From Micromonospora sp. CP22 (GTDB taxonomy: Bacteria; Actinomycetota; Actinomycetes; Mycobacteriales; Micromonosporaceae), in the NCBI RefSeq assembly GCF_009712475.1, contig NZ_VCJO01000014.1, positions 49,823 through 113,822 of the forward strand: DNA of 64,000 nucleotides, in the 5' to 3' direction. Below, one piece after another: positions 1-9,322 of this stretch; the first letter of the stretch is position 1, and each line of letters begins with the position of its first letter. The notes below the pieces were generated by a model. It searched no databases. It was not told the DNA's origin and worked only from the letters and a program-made list of their open reading frames with translations. The position numbers and the translations under genes were made by a program.

Positions 1-407
1 CGGCGTGGATCGCCACCGCCGAGCACTGCCACGGTGACCGGACCGTACCGGGTCACCGCCGGAGTCCAGGCCGTCGCCGCGTTCCGGTCGTCGGCGCGTA
101 CGCAGAAGATCCGACGTTCGGCGGCGGCGGCGCTGATCTCCGCCGCCGCAGCCGGGTCGTCGATGGCGACGTGCACCAGCCAGGCACCGTCGAGATCCTC
201 GGGGAGGAACCGGCGCGGCACCCACCGCAGCCGCTCGGCGTCGACGTGGGCGCGTAGCGCCGGGGTGAGTTCCGGTGCCACCAGCAGTACGTCCGCGCCC
301 GCGTCGAGCAGGGCCGGAACCCGCCGGGTGGCGACCGCTCCCCCGCCGACCACGACCACGCGCAGGCCGGCCAGCCGAAGGCCGAGGGGGTACGCGTTGG
401 CGCTCAC
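1..407 (-). CDS. cysG: Siroheme synthase / precorrin-2 dehydrogenase domain (N-terminal part, runs off the window)
   Basis: Read from a GTG at 407 towards the left edge, this gives about 135 residues beginning VSANAYPLGLRLAGLR. It carries an NAD-binding fold with GGGAVATRR near residues 21-29, as in the CysG/Met8 N-terminal domain that oxidises precorrin-2 to sirohydrochlorin. The 3' part is cut by the window edge. In actinobacteria this domain is usually fused to uroporphyrinogen-III C-methyltransferase (CobA), so the missing part is probably SUMT, but that is inference. It lies downstream of cobT on the same strand with an 88-base gap, which fits a corrin-synthesis gene group. The family is clear; the exact start is less certain. 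Confidence 0.8.
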   Translation of the reverse strand, partial: MSANAYPLGLRLAGLRVVVVGGGAVATRRVPALLDAGADVLLVAPELTPALRAHVDAERLRWVPRRFLPEDLDGAWLVHVAIDDPAAAAEISAAAAERRIFCVRADDRNAATAWTPAVTRYGPVTVAVLGGGDPR

Positions 408-495
408 GCCGCTGCTCCGCTTCGCTCATCGGCCTCGCGCGGGGCCGCGCCGCCGACGTTGCTGGTCCGCCGGAGGAACCGACTGTCTCGCTCGC

Positions 496-1581
496 TCACT
501 TCTCGGCCACCCCGGCGGAGTCGAAGGTGGCCACCTCGTGCAGGACCCGGACCGCGCCGGTGACCACGGGCAGTGCCAACAGCGCGCCGGTGCCCTCGCC
601 GAGCCGCAGGCCGAGGTCGATCAGGGGAGTGAGACCGAGCCGACGCAGCGCGACCGTCGCGCCGGGTTCGGCGGAGCGGTGACCGGCGACCATGGCCGCG
701 ACGGAGTCCGGCGCGAAGGCCGCTGCGGCGAGCGCGGCGGAGACCGCGATCACCCCGTCCAGCAGCACCGGTACGCGGCGCGCGGCAGCGCCGAGCACGA
801 ACCCGGTCAGCGCGGCGTGTTCCAGCCCGCCGACGGCGGCTAGCACACCGAGCGGGTCCGCCGGGTCGGGGCGGTGGCGGCGCAGCGCGGACCGCACCAC
901 CTCGATCTTGTGCTGGTAGGTCGGGTCGTCGACCCCGGTGCCCCGGCCGGTGGCCTCGGCGGCGTCCACTCCGGTGAAGGCGGCGACGAGGGCGGCGGCC
1001 GGAGTGGTGTTGGCGATCCCCATGTCGCCGGTGAGCAGGATGCCGGCCCCGGCGGCGATCAGTTCGTCGGCGACGCCGATGCCGACCTCGACCGCTGCTC
1101 GCGCCTCGTCGCGGGTCAGCGCGGCGGTGACGGTCATGTCCCGGGTACCCCGCCGAACGGAGGCGTCGACCAGTCTCGGTGTGTCCGGTCCGGCGGCGTC
1201 CGGTTCGTCGACGGCGACCGGCAGCGGGCCGGCCACCCCGACGTCGATCACCGTCATCGAGGCACCCGCCTGCCGGGCGAAGGCGTTGACCACCGCTCCG
1301 CCGGCCAAGAAGTTGCCGACCATCTGGCCGGTGACCTCCTGTGGCCAGGGGCTGACCCGCTGGGCGTGTACGCCGTGGTCACCGGCGAAGATCGCCACCG
1401 CGGCCGGGGCGGGCACCGGTGGCGGGCAACTCCCGGCCAGACCGGCGAGGCGTACGGACAGTTCCTCCAGTGCGCCGAGGGAGCCGGCCGGCTTGGTCAG
1501 GCGCGCCTGCAACTGCCGCGCGGCGTTCATCGCCGGTTCGTCGGGCGGGCCGACGGCCGCGATGGTGTCTTCCAGCATCAT
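496..1581 (-). CDS. cobT: Nicotinate-nucleotide--dimethylbenzimidazole phosphoribosyltransferase
   Basis: This 361-residue cytosolic enzyme transfers phosphoribose from nicotinate mononucleotide to 5,6-dimethylbenzimidazole, making alpha-ribazole phosphate for the lower ligand of cobalamin. Family marks are FAGDHGVHA near residues 65-73, the glycine-rich GDMGIANTTPAAAL in the middle, and DGVIAVSAALAA in the C-terminal half. Length is normal for CobT. Its start overlaps the end of cobC by four bases (ATGA), so the two are probably translationally coupled. A lower-ligand enzyme beside cobC and near cobB, cobQ and cobD indicates complete nucleotide-loop assembly in this organism. Confidence 0.95.
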   Translation of the reverse strand: MMLEDTIAAVGPPDEPAMNAARQLQARLTKPAGSLGALEELSVRLAGLAGSCPPPVPAPAAVAIFAGDHGVHAQRVSPWPQEVTGQMVGNFLAGGAVVNAFARQAGASMTVIDVGVAGPLPVAVDEPDAAGPDTPRLVDASVRRGTRDMTVTAALTRDEARAAVEVGIGVADELIAAGAGILLTGDMGIANTTPAAALVAAFTGVDAAEATGRGTGVDDPTYQHKIEVVRSALRRHRPDPADPLGVLAAVGGLEHAALTGFVLGAAARRVPVLLDGVIAVSAALAAAAFAPDSVAAMVAGHRSAEPGATVALRRLGLTPLIDLGLRLGEGTGALLALPVVTGAVRVLHEVATFDSAGVAEK

Positions 1582-2663
1582 GCCTCCATGATCTCGGCCA
1601 GCACCTCGATGAACGCGTCGGTGGTCGCCCGGTCCCGAACTGCGATCCGCAGCCAGTCGGTGCCGAGTCCGGGGAAGGTGTCGCCCCGGCGCACCGCCCA
1701 GCCACGCTCCCGCAGCAGGTCACGGATCCGCTGGGCGTCGGAGATCCGTACCAGCACGAAGGCGCTGGCCGGTCGACCGGCCACGCGTACGCCCGGGATG
1801 GTCTTGAGCCGCGCGACCAGGTGTTCGCGGTCGGCGGTGAGCTGCGCGGCGATGGCGCGCTCGGCCCGGGCCGCCGCCGGGCCGGCGCAGGCGGCAGCGG
1901 CGGCCAGGGCCGGGGTGGAGACTGCCCAGAGCGGCTGTACGGCAGCCAGTTGGCGCAGCAGGTCCGCCGCACCGAGCAGGTAGCCGATCCGCAACCCGGC
2001 CAGCCCCCAGGTCTTGGTGAGGCTGCGGACGACCAGCAGCCCGGGTAGGTCCCGACGCGCGGCGAGTGACTCGGGTTCACCGGGTACGCCGGGGGCGGCG
2101 GTGGTGTCCGCGAACGCCTCGTCGACCACGAGTACCCGGCCGGGGCGGGCCAACGCGGCGACGTCGGCAGCGGGATGCAGCACGGAGGTCGGGTTCGTCG
2201 GATTGCCGATCATGACCAGGTCGGCGTCGGCCGGGATCCGGTCGGGGTGGAGCCGAAAGCCGTCCGCCTCGTCGAGCAGCACCCGCCGCACGGTGTGCCC
2301 GGCCGCCCGCAGCGCGGCCTCCGGTTCGGTGAACTGCGGGTGCACCACCACCGGTCGGCGTAGTCCACGCAGCGCCTGGGCGATCAGCACGAATCCCTCG
2401 GCCGCTCCTGCGGTGAGCAGCACCTCCTCCGCTGGTCGGCGGTGTCGGGCGGCGACCGCCGCACGTGCCGGGCGGGGGTCCGGGTAGGCGGCGAGGTCGG
2501 CGAGCGAGGCCGTGATGGGTCCGGCCAGCCAGGGCGGCGGCGGTGCGTGCCGCACGTTGACGGCGAGGTCGACCAGCCCCTCGGCGACTTCGGCGTCGCC
2601 GTGGTGAGCGAGGTCCGGTCCGGCCGGCGGCGCGCCGGACGTCGCGGTCGGCTGACCATGCAT
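1578..2663 (-). CDS. cobC: PLP-dependent CobC-like aminotransferase/decarboxylase of cobalamin synthesis
   Basis: A fold-type I PLP enzyme of 361 residues resembling histidinol-phosphate aminotransferase. The PLP-lysine motif VVRSLTKTWGLAGLRIGYL is present, as are the VMIGNPTNPTS and VLVVDEAFAD substrate/cofactor motifs. In cobalamin synthesis such proteins are linked to aminopropanol (phosphate) supply for the f side chain, in step with CobD. The start chosen is the ATG giving MHGQPTATSG; the open frame extends further upstream but without family sequence. It is coupled to cobT by an ATGA overlap. Confusion with a true HisC is possible in isolation, but the cobT neighbour favours CobC. Confidence 0.85.
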   Translation of the reverse strand: MHGQPTATSGAPPAGPDLAHHGDAEVAEGLVDLAVNVRHAPPPPWLAGPITASLADLAAYPDPRPARAAVAARHRRPAEEVLLTAGAAEGFVLIAQALRGLRRPVVVHPQFTEPEAALRAAGHTVRRVLLDEADGFRLHPDRIPADADLVMIGNPTNPTSVLHPAADVAALARPGRVLVVDEAFADTTAAPGVPGEPESLAARRDLPGLLVVRSLTKTWGLAGLRIGYLLGAADLLRQLAAVQPLWAVSTPALAAAAACAGPAAARAERAIAAQLTADREHLVARLKTIPGVRVAGRPASAFVLVRISDAQRIRDLLRERGWAVRRGDTFPGLGTDWLRIAVRDRATTDAFIEVLAEIMEA

Positions 2664-2772
2664 GACCGCGATCCTGCCGGGAAGGCGGCGCTCGGGACAG
2701 CAACCCGGAGGGTGGGCCGCATCACCACCGATCACTTCATGAGTATTTCTCATGTACGAATCGGAAATGTCA

Positions 2773-2778
2773 TAACTT
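2773..2778 (+). promoter_or_regulatory. Putative -10 box for a leaderless PBP mRNA
   Basis: TAACTT lies six bases before the GTG start at 2785, and there is no Shine-Dalgarno sequence between them. A TANNNT box 6-8 bases before the start codon is the usual signature of leaderless transcripts in actinobacteria. Inference from sequence only. Confidence 0.4.
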
Positions 2779-2784
2779 AGCGGT

Positions 2785-4917
2785 GTGAGCAATCGACCCC
2801 TTGCTGCCGCTGGTCGTCTCGTTCCTCTCCTCCGTGCCGGATTGATCGCCGGTATCGTCGTCGCCGCCGCCGCGTACCCCGTCGTCGCGGTGACCGGGGT
2901 CGGCGCCAAGGCCACCGCGCACGCCGTGGAGAGCAAGACCCGCCTGCTGACCACCGCCCTGCCCGCCGAGACCTCCTACCTGTACGCGCCGGACGGCAAG
3001 ACCGTGCTGACCATGTTCTTCGAGGAGTACCGGCAGTACACCAAGCTGTCGGACATCTCGCCGAACATGCAGCTGGCCATCGTGGCCGCCGAGGACAACC
3101 GCTTCTACCAGCACCACGGGGTGGACCCGAAGGGCGTCGCCCGTGCCTTCGTGGCGAACGCCCGCTCCAGCGGCGTCTCCCAGGGTGCCTCCACGCTCAC
3201 CATGCAGTACGTCCGGATGGCGCTGCGGGACAGCGCCACCAACCCGAGAGAGGTGCAGGAGGCCACCGCGCAGACCCCGATGCGCAAGGTCAAGGAGATG
3301 CGTATGGCGGTCGACCTGGAGAAGGAGCTGAGCAAGGAGGAGATCCTGGAGCGCTACCTCAACTCGGCGTACTTCGGGCACCGCGCGTACGGCATCTACG
3401 CCGCCAGCGAGATCTTCTTCTCGAAGACCCCCAAGGACCTCACCGCGGTGGAGGCCGCCACCCTCGCCGGGCTGGTCAAGTCACCCTCCCAGTACGACCC
3501 GGCCACCTCCGACCAGAAGGACGCCACCGCCCGCCGCAACTACGTCCTCGACAACATGGCACGGCTCGGCTACCTCTCGCCGGACTCGGCCCAGGCGGCG
3601 AAGAGCGAACCGATCCGGCTGCGGCTGACCTACCCGCCCAACGACTGCGCCGCCGTGCCCGACGACTGGAACAGCTGGGGCTTCCTCTGCGACTACCTGA
3701 AGAACTGGTGGAGCGCTCAACCGGCGTTCGGGAAGAACCGGCTCCAACGGTTGGACAAGCTGCGTCGGGGCGGCTACCGGATCGTGCTCAGCATGGACCC
3801 GAAGATCCAGAAGGCGGCGGAGAAGAACGTCGGCACCGAAGGCAACACCGGCAGCCCGTTCGCCAACGGGATCGTGGTGGCCGAACCGGGCACCGGCCGG
3901 GTCAAGGCGATGGCGGTGAACCGCAGGTACTCCCTGGACCTGAGCGAGAACCCGCTCAGCTCCAATCCGGAGGCCGGTCCCGACGTGAAGGCCAACTACC
4001 CGAACACGGTGGCACCGCTGATGGGCGGCGGCGACCTGCCCGGCTACCAGGCGGGGTCGACGTTCAAGATGTTCCCCATGCTGGCCGCCCTCGACGCCGG
4101 CCTGCCGTTGAACACCACCTTCAACGCGCCGCACAGCTACCGCTCCGAGGTCTACGACGGCTGGCAGCCGTCCAACGCCAGCGGCGCGATGAGCGGTACC
4201 CAGACCATGTGGTCCGGTTTCGGTAAGTCGGTGAACACCTACTTCGTCTGGCTGGAGGAACAGGTCGGGGCGGAACGGGCCGTCCGGCTCGCCGAGCAGT
4301 TGGGGCTGCGGTGGCGTACCGACGTGGACCGCGAGCACGCCTCCCCCGCGAAGGCCAACAAGTGGGGTGCCTTCACCCTGGGCGTCTCCGACGCCACCCC
4401 GTTGGAGATGGCCAACGCCTACGCGGCGGTCGCCGCCGACGGGCGCTACTGCGAAGCGCTGCCGGTCAACGCCATCTACAACCGGGACGGCACCCCGGTC
4501 ATGTACACCACGCCGGGTGGGATCGAACGCGAGGTCGCCAAGCCCCGCTGCCGCCAGGTGGTCAGCGCGGACGCGGCGCGAGCGGCCACCGACGCGGCCC
4601 GCTGTCCCACCGGCGACACCCCGGCCAAGGGCAGCTGCGGCGGCTGGTCCACGGCGGACAGCGTGCGTGGCACGGTGGGCCGCCCGGTCGCCGGCAAGAC
4701 CGGTACCACGGACAGCACCCGTTCGGCCTGGTTCGTCGGCTACACACCGGAACTGGCGGCGGCCAGCTTCATCTCCGACCCCGACAACCCCTTCAACGCG
4801 GTGGGCGACGGGCAGTCGCAGATCCCGATCGAGGCGGTGGCGAACACCCTCCGCGACGCGCTGAAGGGCAAACCGGTCCGGGACTTCGTCCCGCCCTCGG
4901 ACCGGATCGTCGGTTGA
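2785..4917 (+). CDS. Bifunctional class A penicillin-binding protein (glycosyltransferase + transpeptidase)
   Basis: A 710-residue membrane-anchored cell-wall enzyme. A short cytoplasmic tail and one membrane anchor (about residues 15-40) are followed by a GT51 glycosyltransferase domain with the catalytic EDNRFYQHHG (Glu103) and the QGASTLTMQYVR motif. A transpeptidase domain follows with the SxxK motif STFK (Ser about 425), KSVN and KTGTT (Lys about 638). It polymerises glycan strands and cross-links stem peptides outside the membrane. There is no long C-terminal PASTA extension. The start codon is GTG. It ends three bases from the convergent cobB end, with no room for a terminator. Confidence 0.93.
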   Translation: MSNRPLAAAGRLVPLLRAGLIAGIVVAAAAYPVVAVTGVGAKATAHAVESKTRLLTTALPAETSYLYAPDGKTVLTMFFEEYRQYTKLSDISPNMQLAIVAAEDNRFYQHHGVDPKGVARAFVANARSSGVSQGASTLTMQYVRMALRDSATNPREVQEATAQTPMRKVKEMRMAVDLEKELSKEEILERYLNSAYFGHRAYGIYAASEIFFSKTPKDLTAVEAATLAGLVKSPSQYDPATSDQKDATARRNYVLDNMARLGYLSPDSAQAAKSEPIRLRLTYPPNDCAAVPDDWNSWGFLCDYLKNWWSAQPAFGKNRLQRLDKLRRGGYRIVLSMDPKIQKAAEKNVGTEGNTGSPFANGIVVAEPGTGRVKAMAVNRRYSLDLSENPLSSNPEAGPDVKANYPNTVAPLMGGGDLPGYQAGSTFKMFPMLAALDAGLPLNTTFNAPHSYRSEVYDGWQPSNASGAMSGTQTMWSGFGKSVNTYFVWLEEQVGAERAVRLAEQLGLRWRTDVDREHASPAKANKWGAFTLGVSDATPLEMANAYAAVAADGRYCEALPVNAIYNRDGTPVMYTTPGGIEREVAKPRCRQVVSADAARAATDAARCPTGDTPAKGSCGGWSTADSVRGTVGRPVAGKTGTTDSTRSAWFVGYTPELAAASFISDPDNPFNAVGDGQSQIPIEAVANTLRDALKGKPVRDFVPPSDRIVG

Positions 4918-4920
4918 CGG

Positions 4921-6396
4921 TCAGGCCGTCGGCGCACCGGCCGGCCCGGCGGCTGCCGCACCCGCCGGGTCGCCCAGGGCGGCACCCGCCGGCCCGGCCG
5001 GGCCACCGTCGCCGACCCCGACCGTGGCCGGTTCGGCCGCAGCGGCGGCCACCAGCCGCGTCGCGATGCGCGGGTACGCGGCCCAGTGCGGCACGAGCTG
5101 GGAGGCGTGCACGCCCCGCCAGATGAATCCCTCCGGAGCGCCGCCCGGCCAGCTCCACGCCGGCCGCTGCCCACCCCGGGGCGTGAGAACCGCCCGGTGC
5201 TCCTTGTGCCCGATCACCACCTCGCCCCGCGTGGCGACCACACTGTCACCCTGGGCAGTGGCCTCCCGGTAGCCGACCACCAGCCCGTCCCGGAGGCTGC
5301 CGATCGCGTCGATCACCCCGCACATCGGCAACCCGTCCAGTTCCCGAGCCAGCCAGAGCAGGCCGGCCCCCTCCGCGACCACCGGCCGCCCGGTGCGGGC
5401 CAACTCGGCGACCGCGATGCAGAGCCGCCGGTTGGCGGAGAGCTGCTCCGCGTACGACTCGGGCAGAGCACCACCGACCACCAGGGCCTTGGTCCCGGCG
5501 GGCAGCACCTCGTCGGTGAACGGGTCGAGCGTGACCACCTGGGCACCGGCGGCTGCCAGCAGCTCTGCCGTCTCGGCGTGGCTGAAGCTGCCGCCCGGGC
5601 CACCGACCAGCGCCACCACCGGACGGTCGGCGCCAGCGGGCAGGGGTGCGGACACCTCGTCGGCACCCGACGGCGACCACGGCTGCACCCCCAGCGCGGG
5701 TGCCGAGCGGGCCAGCCCGAGCAGCCGCTCCAGATCCACCGTGGCGGTCACCGCCTCACCCAACCGCCGGACCGCCCGGGTGGCCTCGCCCGCGCCTTCG
5801 AGTACCGGCACCACCCCGTACCGCCGGGACGGCAGCACCGAGGGCAGGTCCTGGCGGCGCAACGCGCCGTAGACCGGTACGCCGATGTCGTCCAGCGCCT
5901 CACGCAGCAGCGCCTCGTGCCGGGCTGAGGCGACCCGGTTGAGGATCACCCCGCCGATCCACAACTGCTCGTCGTACGCCCGGAAGCCGTGCACCAGGGC
6001 GGCCACCGACTGGCCCATCGCGGCGACGTCGACCACCAGCACCACCGGGCTACGCAGCACGGTGGCGACGGCGGCGGTCGACTCGGTCTCGCTGCGGCCG
6101 GTCAGGCTGTCGTACAGGCCCATGCTGCCCTGCACCACGGCGAGGTCCGCGCCGGCCGCACCGTGCGACAACAGCGGGGCGACCCGATCGGCACCCACCA
6201 ACCGCGGATCCAGCGTGCGCCCCGGTCGACCACTGGCGAGCCCCAGATACGCCGCGTCCACCTGGTCCGGTCCGACCTTGAAGCCGGCCACGTCGAGACC
6301 CCGGTCGGCGAACGCGGCGAGCAGCCCGATCGCCAGCGTGTTCTTGCCGTGTCCAGAGGAGGGGGCACTGAGCACCAGACGCGGCACGCCCGTCAT
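4921..6396 (-). CDS. cobB: Cobyrinate a,c-diamide synthase (CbiA/CobB family)
   Basis: A cytosolic ATP- and glutamine-dependent amidase of about 491 residues that amidates the a and c side chains of cobyrinate or its hydrogenobyrinate form. The N-terminal dethiobiotin-synthetase-like P-loop is APSSGHGKNT. The C-terminal class I amidotransferase-like domain includes the VALVGGPGGSFSHAETAELL stretch and GRPVVAEGAGLLWL. The residue before EGAG at the usual Cys position is not an obvious nucleophile and should be checked by alignment. Two adjacent ATGs (6399, 6396) follow GAGGAG; the inner one has better spacing. The C-terminus is a low-complexity Ala/Gly/Pro tail. No riboswitch was seen upstream. 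Confidence 0.85.
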   Translation of the reverse strand: MTGVPRLVLSAPSSGHGKNTLAIGLLAAFADRGLDVAGFKVGPDQVDAAYLGLASGRPGRTLDPRLVGADRVAPLLSHGAAGADLAVVQGSMGLYDSLTGRSETESTAAVATVLRSPVVLVVDVAAMGQSVAALVHGFRAYDEQLWIGGVILNRVASARHEALLREALDDIGVPVYGALRRQDLPSVLPSRRYGVVPVLEGAGEATRAVRRLGEAVTATVDLERLLGLARSAPALGVQPWSPSGADEVSAPLPAGADRPVVALVGGPGGSFSHAETAELLAAAGAQVVTLDPFTDEVLPAGTKALVVGGALPESYAEQLSANRRLCIAVAELARTGRPVVAEGAGLLWLARELDGLPMCGVIDAIGSLRDGLVVGYREATAQGDSVVATRGEVVIGHKEHRAVLTPRGGQRPAWSWPGGAPEGFIWRGVHASQLVPHWAAYPRIATRLVAAAAAEPATVGVGDGGPAGPAGAALGDPAGAAAAGPAGAPTA

Positions 6397-6656
6397 CATC
6401 GACTCCTCGCGAGCGGTCGGCGTGCCGACCGTCGGCGCGCTCCGCCCGCGTGACGATAGCTGAACCCGACGCCCCACAGGCACCCCTCGCCGCCGCGTCC
6501 CGTCCAGGTCAGCCGAGTCCGTGGCGGACCGCCCCCACGCCGGTACGCTCCGCCACCGGACGCCGTCCGTGCCCCGCCCCCACCGACACCACTGCCTACG
6601 ACGGCCCGGCGGGCGCGCACGGTGACGGCTCGGACCAGTGGCGGCGGTCACACGGG

Positions 6657-6662
6657 TAATCT
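6657..6662 (+). promoter_or_regulatory. Putative -10 box for leaderless SURF1 mRNA
   Basis: TAATCT ends six bases before the GTG start at 6669, with no Shine-Dalgarno sequence. This matches the TANNNT leaderless pattern seen at several other starts in the window. Confidence 0.4.
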
Positions 6663-6668
6663 CGTGGC

Positions 6669-7487
6669 GTGTACCGCTTCCTGCTGACGCCCCGCTGGCT
6701 GGGCCTTCTCGTGCTGGCCCTGGCCGCCGCCACGGTGATGGTGCTGCTCGGCAACTGGCAGCTGGAGCGCTACCACGGCCGGACGGCGGTCAACGAACGC
6801 ATCGACGCCGGCCTGCGGATGGACCCGGTGCCGTTGCGGGAGGCAGTGCCCGCGCCGACCGGTGGCCCTGGCACGGTCGGTGCGCCGCCGCAGCAGGAGC
6901 GGACCTTCACCCGGGTCACCGTGACCGGCCGGTACGACACGGACAACATCGTCCTGGTGCGGGGCCGCACGGTCGACAGCCGGGTCGGCTTCGAGGTGGT
7001 CACCCCGCTGGTGCTCGCCGACGGCACCGCCGTCCTGGTGGACCGGGGCTGGATCCCACCCGCCCCGGGTGGGGCGCTCGCCCAGCCGGACGTGCCACCG
7101 GCACCGACGGGTGAGGTGACCGTCGAGGGTCGGGTGCACGCGAGCGAGAGCGGCGACGCCAAGGTGTCCCGCCGTGACGGCCGGGTGGAGAGCCGTCGGG
7201 TCTCCGTCCCCCAACTCGCCAGCGAGTTGCCGTACCCGGTACACGGCGCGTACGTGCTGCTCGACCAGCAGACACCGGCCGCCGACCCGGCGTTCCGGGC
7301 GGTGTCGATCGGGCATGCCAACAACTGGCAGAACCTCGGCTACGTCGTCCAGTGGTGGATCTTCGCTGCGATGACCCTGGTCGGCTATGGCTGGATCGTC
7401 CGCCGCGAGGCCCGTCGGCTCGCCGGAGTGGTCGACGAACGCCCCCGTGACCGGGCCGCCGACTCCGGCACACCGGCCGCCACCTGA
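6669..7487 (+). CDS. SURF1-family cytochrome c oxidase assembly protein
   Basis: A 272-residue membrane protein with a transmembrane helix at about residues 10-28 (LGLLVLALAAATVMVLLGNWQ) and a second near residues 225-245 (WWIFAAMTLVGYGWIV). The soluble domain between them faces outwards. The family signature is GNWQLERYHGR after helix 1, then ERTFTRVTVTGRYD, VDRGWIPP and NNWQNLGYVVQWW before helix 2. SURF1 proteins help insert haem a into cytochrome aa3 oxidase. The GTG start is supported by the TAATCT box. The gene converges on the DNA ligase gene with four bases between stops. Confidence 0.9.
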   Translation: MYRFLLTPRWLGLLVLALAAATVMVLLGNWQLERYHGRTAVNERIDAGLRMDPVPLREAVPAPTGGPGTVGAPPQQERTFTRVTVTGRYDTDNIVLVRGRTVDSRVGFEVVTPLVLADGTAVLVDRGWIPPAPGGALAQPDVPPAPTGEVTVEGRVHASESGDAKVSRRDGRVESRRVSVPQLASELPYPVHGAYVLLDQQTPAADPAFRAVSIGHANNWQNLGYVVQWWIFAAMTLVGYGWIVRREARRLAGVVDERPRDRAADSGTPAAT

Positions 7488-7491
7488 CCGC

Positions 7492-9069
7492 TCAACCGGC
7501 TGGGCGGCCCGCGTGTATCGCCCGGACGGCGTCGATGGTGTCCGCCTCGGCGGCCGTCTTGTCGTCCCGGTAGCGGACCACCCGGGCGAACCGCAGGGCG
7601 ACCCCGCCGGGATAGCGCGAACTGGCCTGCACACCGTCGAAGGCGATCTCCACGACCTGCTCGGGTCGGACCCGGACGACCCAGTCCCCGCGTTCCATCG
7701 CGAGGCCGAGGAAGCGCTCGGTCTGCCAGCGCAGCAGTTCGTCGGTGAGCCCCTTGAAGGTCTTGCCGAGCATCACGAACCCACCGGTGTCCGGGTCGCG
7801 GGCGCCCAGGTGCAGGTTCGACAACCATCCGGTGCGACGGCCACTGCCCCACTCCACGGCGAGCACGACCAGGTCGAGGGTGTGCCGGGGCTTCACCTTG
7901 ACCCAGGCCGCGCCGCGCCGCCCGGCGTCGTAGGGCGCGTCCGGCGCCTTGACCACCACCCCCTCCTGACCGGCGTCGAGCGCGGCGGCGAAGGCCGCAC
8001 CGGCCCGCTCGGGGTCGTCCACCTCCGTCCGGCCGACCAGCAGCGACGCGTCGACGGTGCCGTCCAGCGCGGCCCATCGGTCCCGGCCCGGCAGGTCGAT
8101 CAGATCCGCGCCGTCGAGGTGGAGCAGGTCGAAGAAGTACGGCGTGAGCACGGTCGTGCCGGTCCGTTCGGCGGCGGCACGCACCGCCGGTGCGACCGGT
8201 TCCCGCGCGACGGCACCGGCCCGTCGAGCCGCCGCGCTGGACGTCTGCTGGAACGGCAGTGGTCGCCCGGCGGCGTCCAGCCCGATGGCCTCCCCGTCGA
8301 GGACGATCTCCCGCGCGGGCAGGTTACGCATGGCGGCGACCACCTCGGGCACCCGGGCGGTGATCTCGTCGAGGCTGCGGGAGAACACGGCGATGTCGGA
8401 ACCACTGCGATGCGCCTGGATCCGGATGCCGTCGAGCTTCACGTCGACCACCGCGGGCATTCCGGTGGCGGCCAACGCCTCGTCGACGGTGGACGCGCTC
8501 TGCGCCAGCATCGGCGCGAGGGCCCGGCCCACCTGGAGCCCGAACCCGGCCAGCGCCGCAGCGCCACCGTCGAGAGCGGCCACCGCCACCGCCCGCAGGT
8601 CACCGGCGAGCAGCAGGGCCCGGCGTACGACGGAGACGGAGACACCGGCCGCTCGGGCGATCGCGTCGGCCAACAGCCCGGCCTGGGCACCGTGGCGCAA
8701 CTCGCCGAGGAAGAGACCGGTCAGCAACCGCTGCTCGTCTGCGGTGGCAGCCGAGTAGAGCCGGTGCACCAGATCCCGACGGCGTGCCTGCGAACCCGCG
8801 CCGTGCACCGCGGCGATCTCGTCGATCGCGGCGTCGACCGCCGACACGGTCAGCGTCGGCTCGGCCGCCGGTGGAGGAAGGTCACGCAGGCTGGCCCAAC
8901 CGACGCCGGTCTGCCGCTGACGCAGCTCACCGGCGAGCCACCCGGAGCCCGCCGCCACCTCGGGCGGATCCAGCCGACGCAGGGCGTCGGCGAGCAACTC
9001 GACCTTGGCCCGCCGACCGCTGGTCGCGCCGACGGCCGCCGAGGTGGCAGCCAGGTCCAGAAACCGCAC
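7492..9069 (-). CDS. lig: ATP-dependent DNA ligase
   Basis: A 525-residue ligase that seals nicks using ATP. The adenylation motif I is VDVKLDGIRIQ, with the AMP-accepting lysine. Later ligase motifs include SRSLDEITARVPEV (III), EIVLDGEAIG (IIIa/IV), EGVVVKAPDAPYDAG (IV/V) and WVKVKPRHTLDLVV (V). The N-terminal part (FLDLAATSAAVGATSGRRAKVELLADALR) is the usual non-catalytic DNA-binding domain of actinobacterial LigB-type enzymes. The GTG at 9069 is chosen because family homology starts at VRFLDL; the frame upstream is repeat-derived and low complexity. Most actinobacteria have NAD-dependent LigA as the main ligase, so this is probably a repair ligase. Confidence 0.9.
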   Translation of the reverse strand: MRFLDLAATSAAVGATSGRRAKVELLADALRRLDPPEVAAGSGWLAGELRQRQTGVGWASLRDLPPPAAEPTLTVSAVDAAIDEIAAVHGAGSQARRRDLVHRLYSAATADEQRLLTGLFLGELRHGAQAGLLADAIARAAGVSVSVVRRALLLAGDLRAVAVAALDGGAAALAGFGLQVGRALAPMLAQSASTVDEALAATGMPAVVDVKLDGIRIQAHRSGSDIAVFSRSLDEITARVPEVVAAMRNLPAREIVLDGEAIGLDAAGRPLPFQQTSSAAARRAGAVAREPVAPAVRAAAERTGTTVLTPYFFDLLHLDGADLIDLPGRDRWAALDGTVDASLLVGRTEVDDPERAGAAFAAALDAGQEGVVVKAPDAPYDAGRRGAAWVKVKPRHTLDLVVLAVEWGSGRRTGWLSNLHLGARDPDTGGFVMLGKTFKGLTDELLRWQTERFLGLAMERGDWVVRVRPEQVVEIAFDGVQASSRYPGGVALRFARVVRYRDDKTAAEADTIDAVRAIHAGRPAG

Positions 9070-9198
9070 GACCTCATCCTGCCAGCCAGCACCGACAACC
9101 GGCGCGACCTGCGCGGGACCGCCGAGCCGCCCGATGGGTCGGCACCCGGCCCGACGGCACCGCTCCCCCGTGCGTCCGGCGTCCGACACCCGACGTCC

Positions 9199-9257
9199 GG
9201 CACCCGGCACCCGGCACCCGGCACCCGGCACCCGGCACCCGGCACCCGGCACCCGGC
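9199..9257. repeat. Heptanucleotide tandem repeat (GGCACCC, eight copies)
   Basis: Eight perfect head-to-tail copies of GGCACCC plus a partial ninth lie in the gap upstream of the ligase gene. Imperfect copies (gacacccgac-like) precede them. The tract can be read through in frame as a repetitive peptide, but no real gene covers it. Such tracts vary by replication slippage. Confidence 0.9.
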
Positions 9258-9322
9258 GATGGTCGGGCGACGCGCGACGGCGCCCGCGCGGCGGGTCGTG
9301 ATCGGGGCGGCGTGCGACGGCG

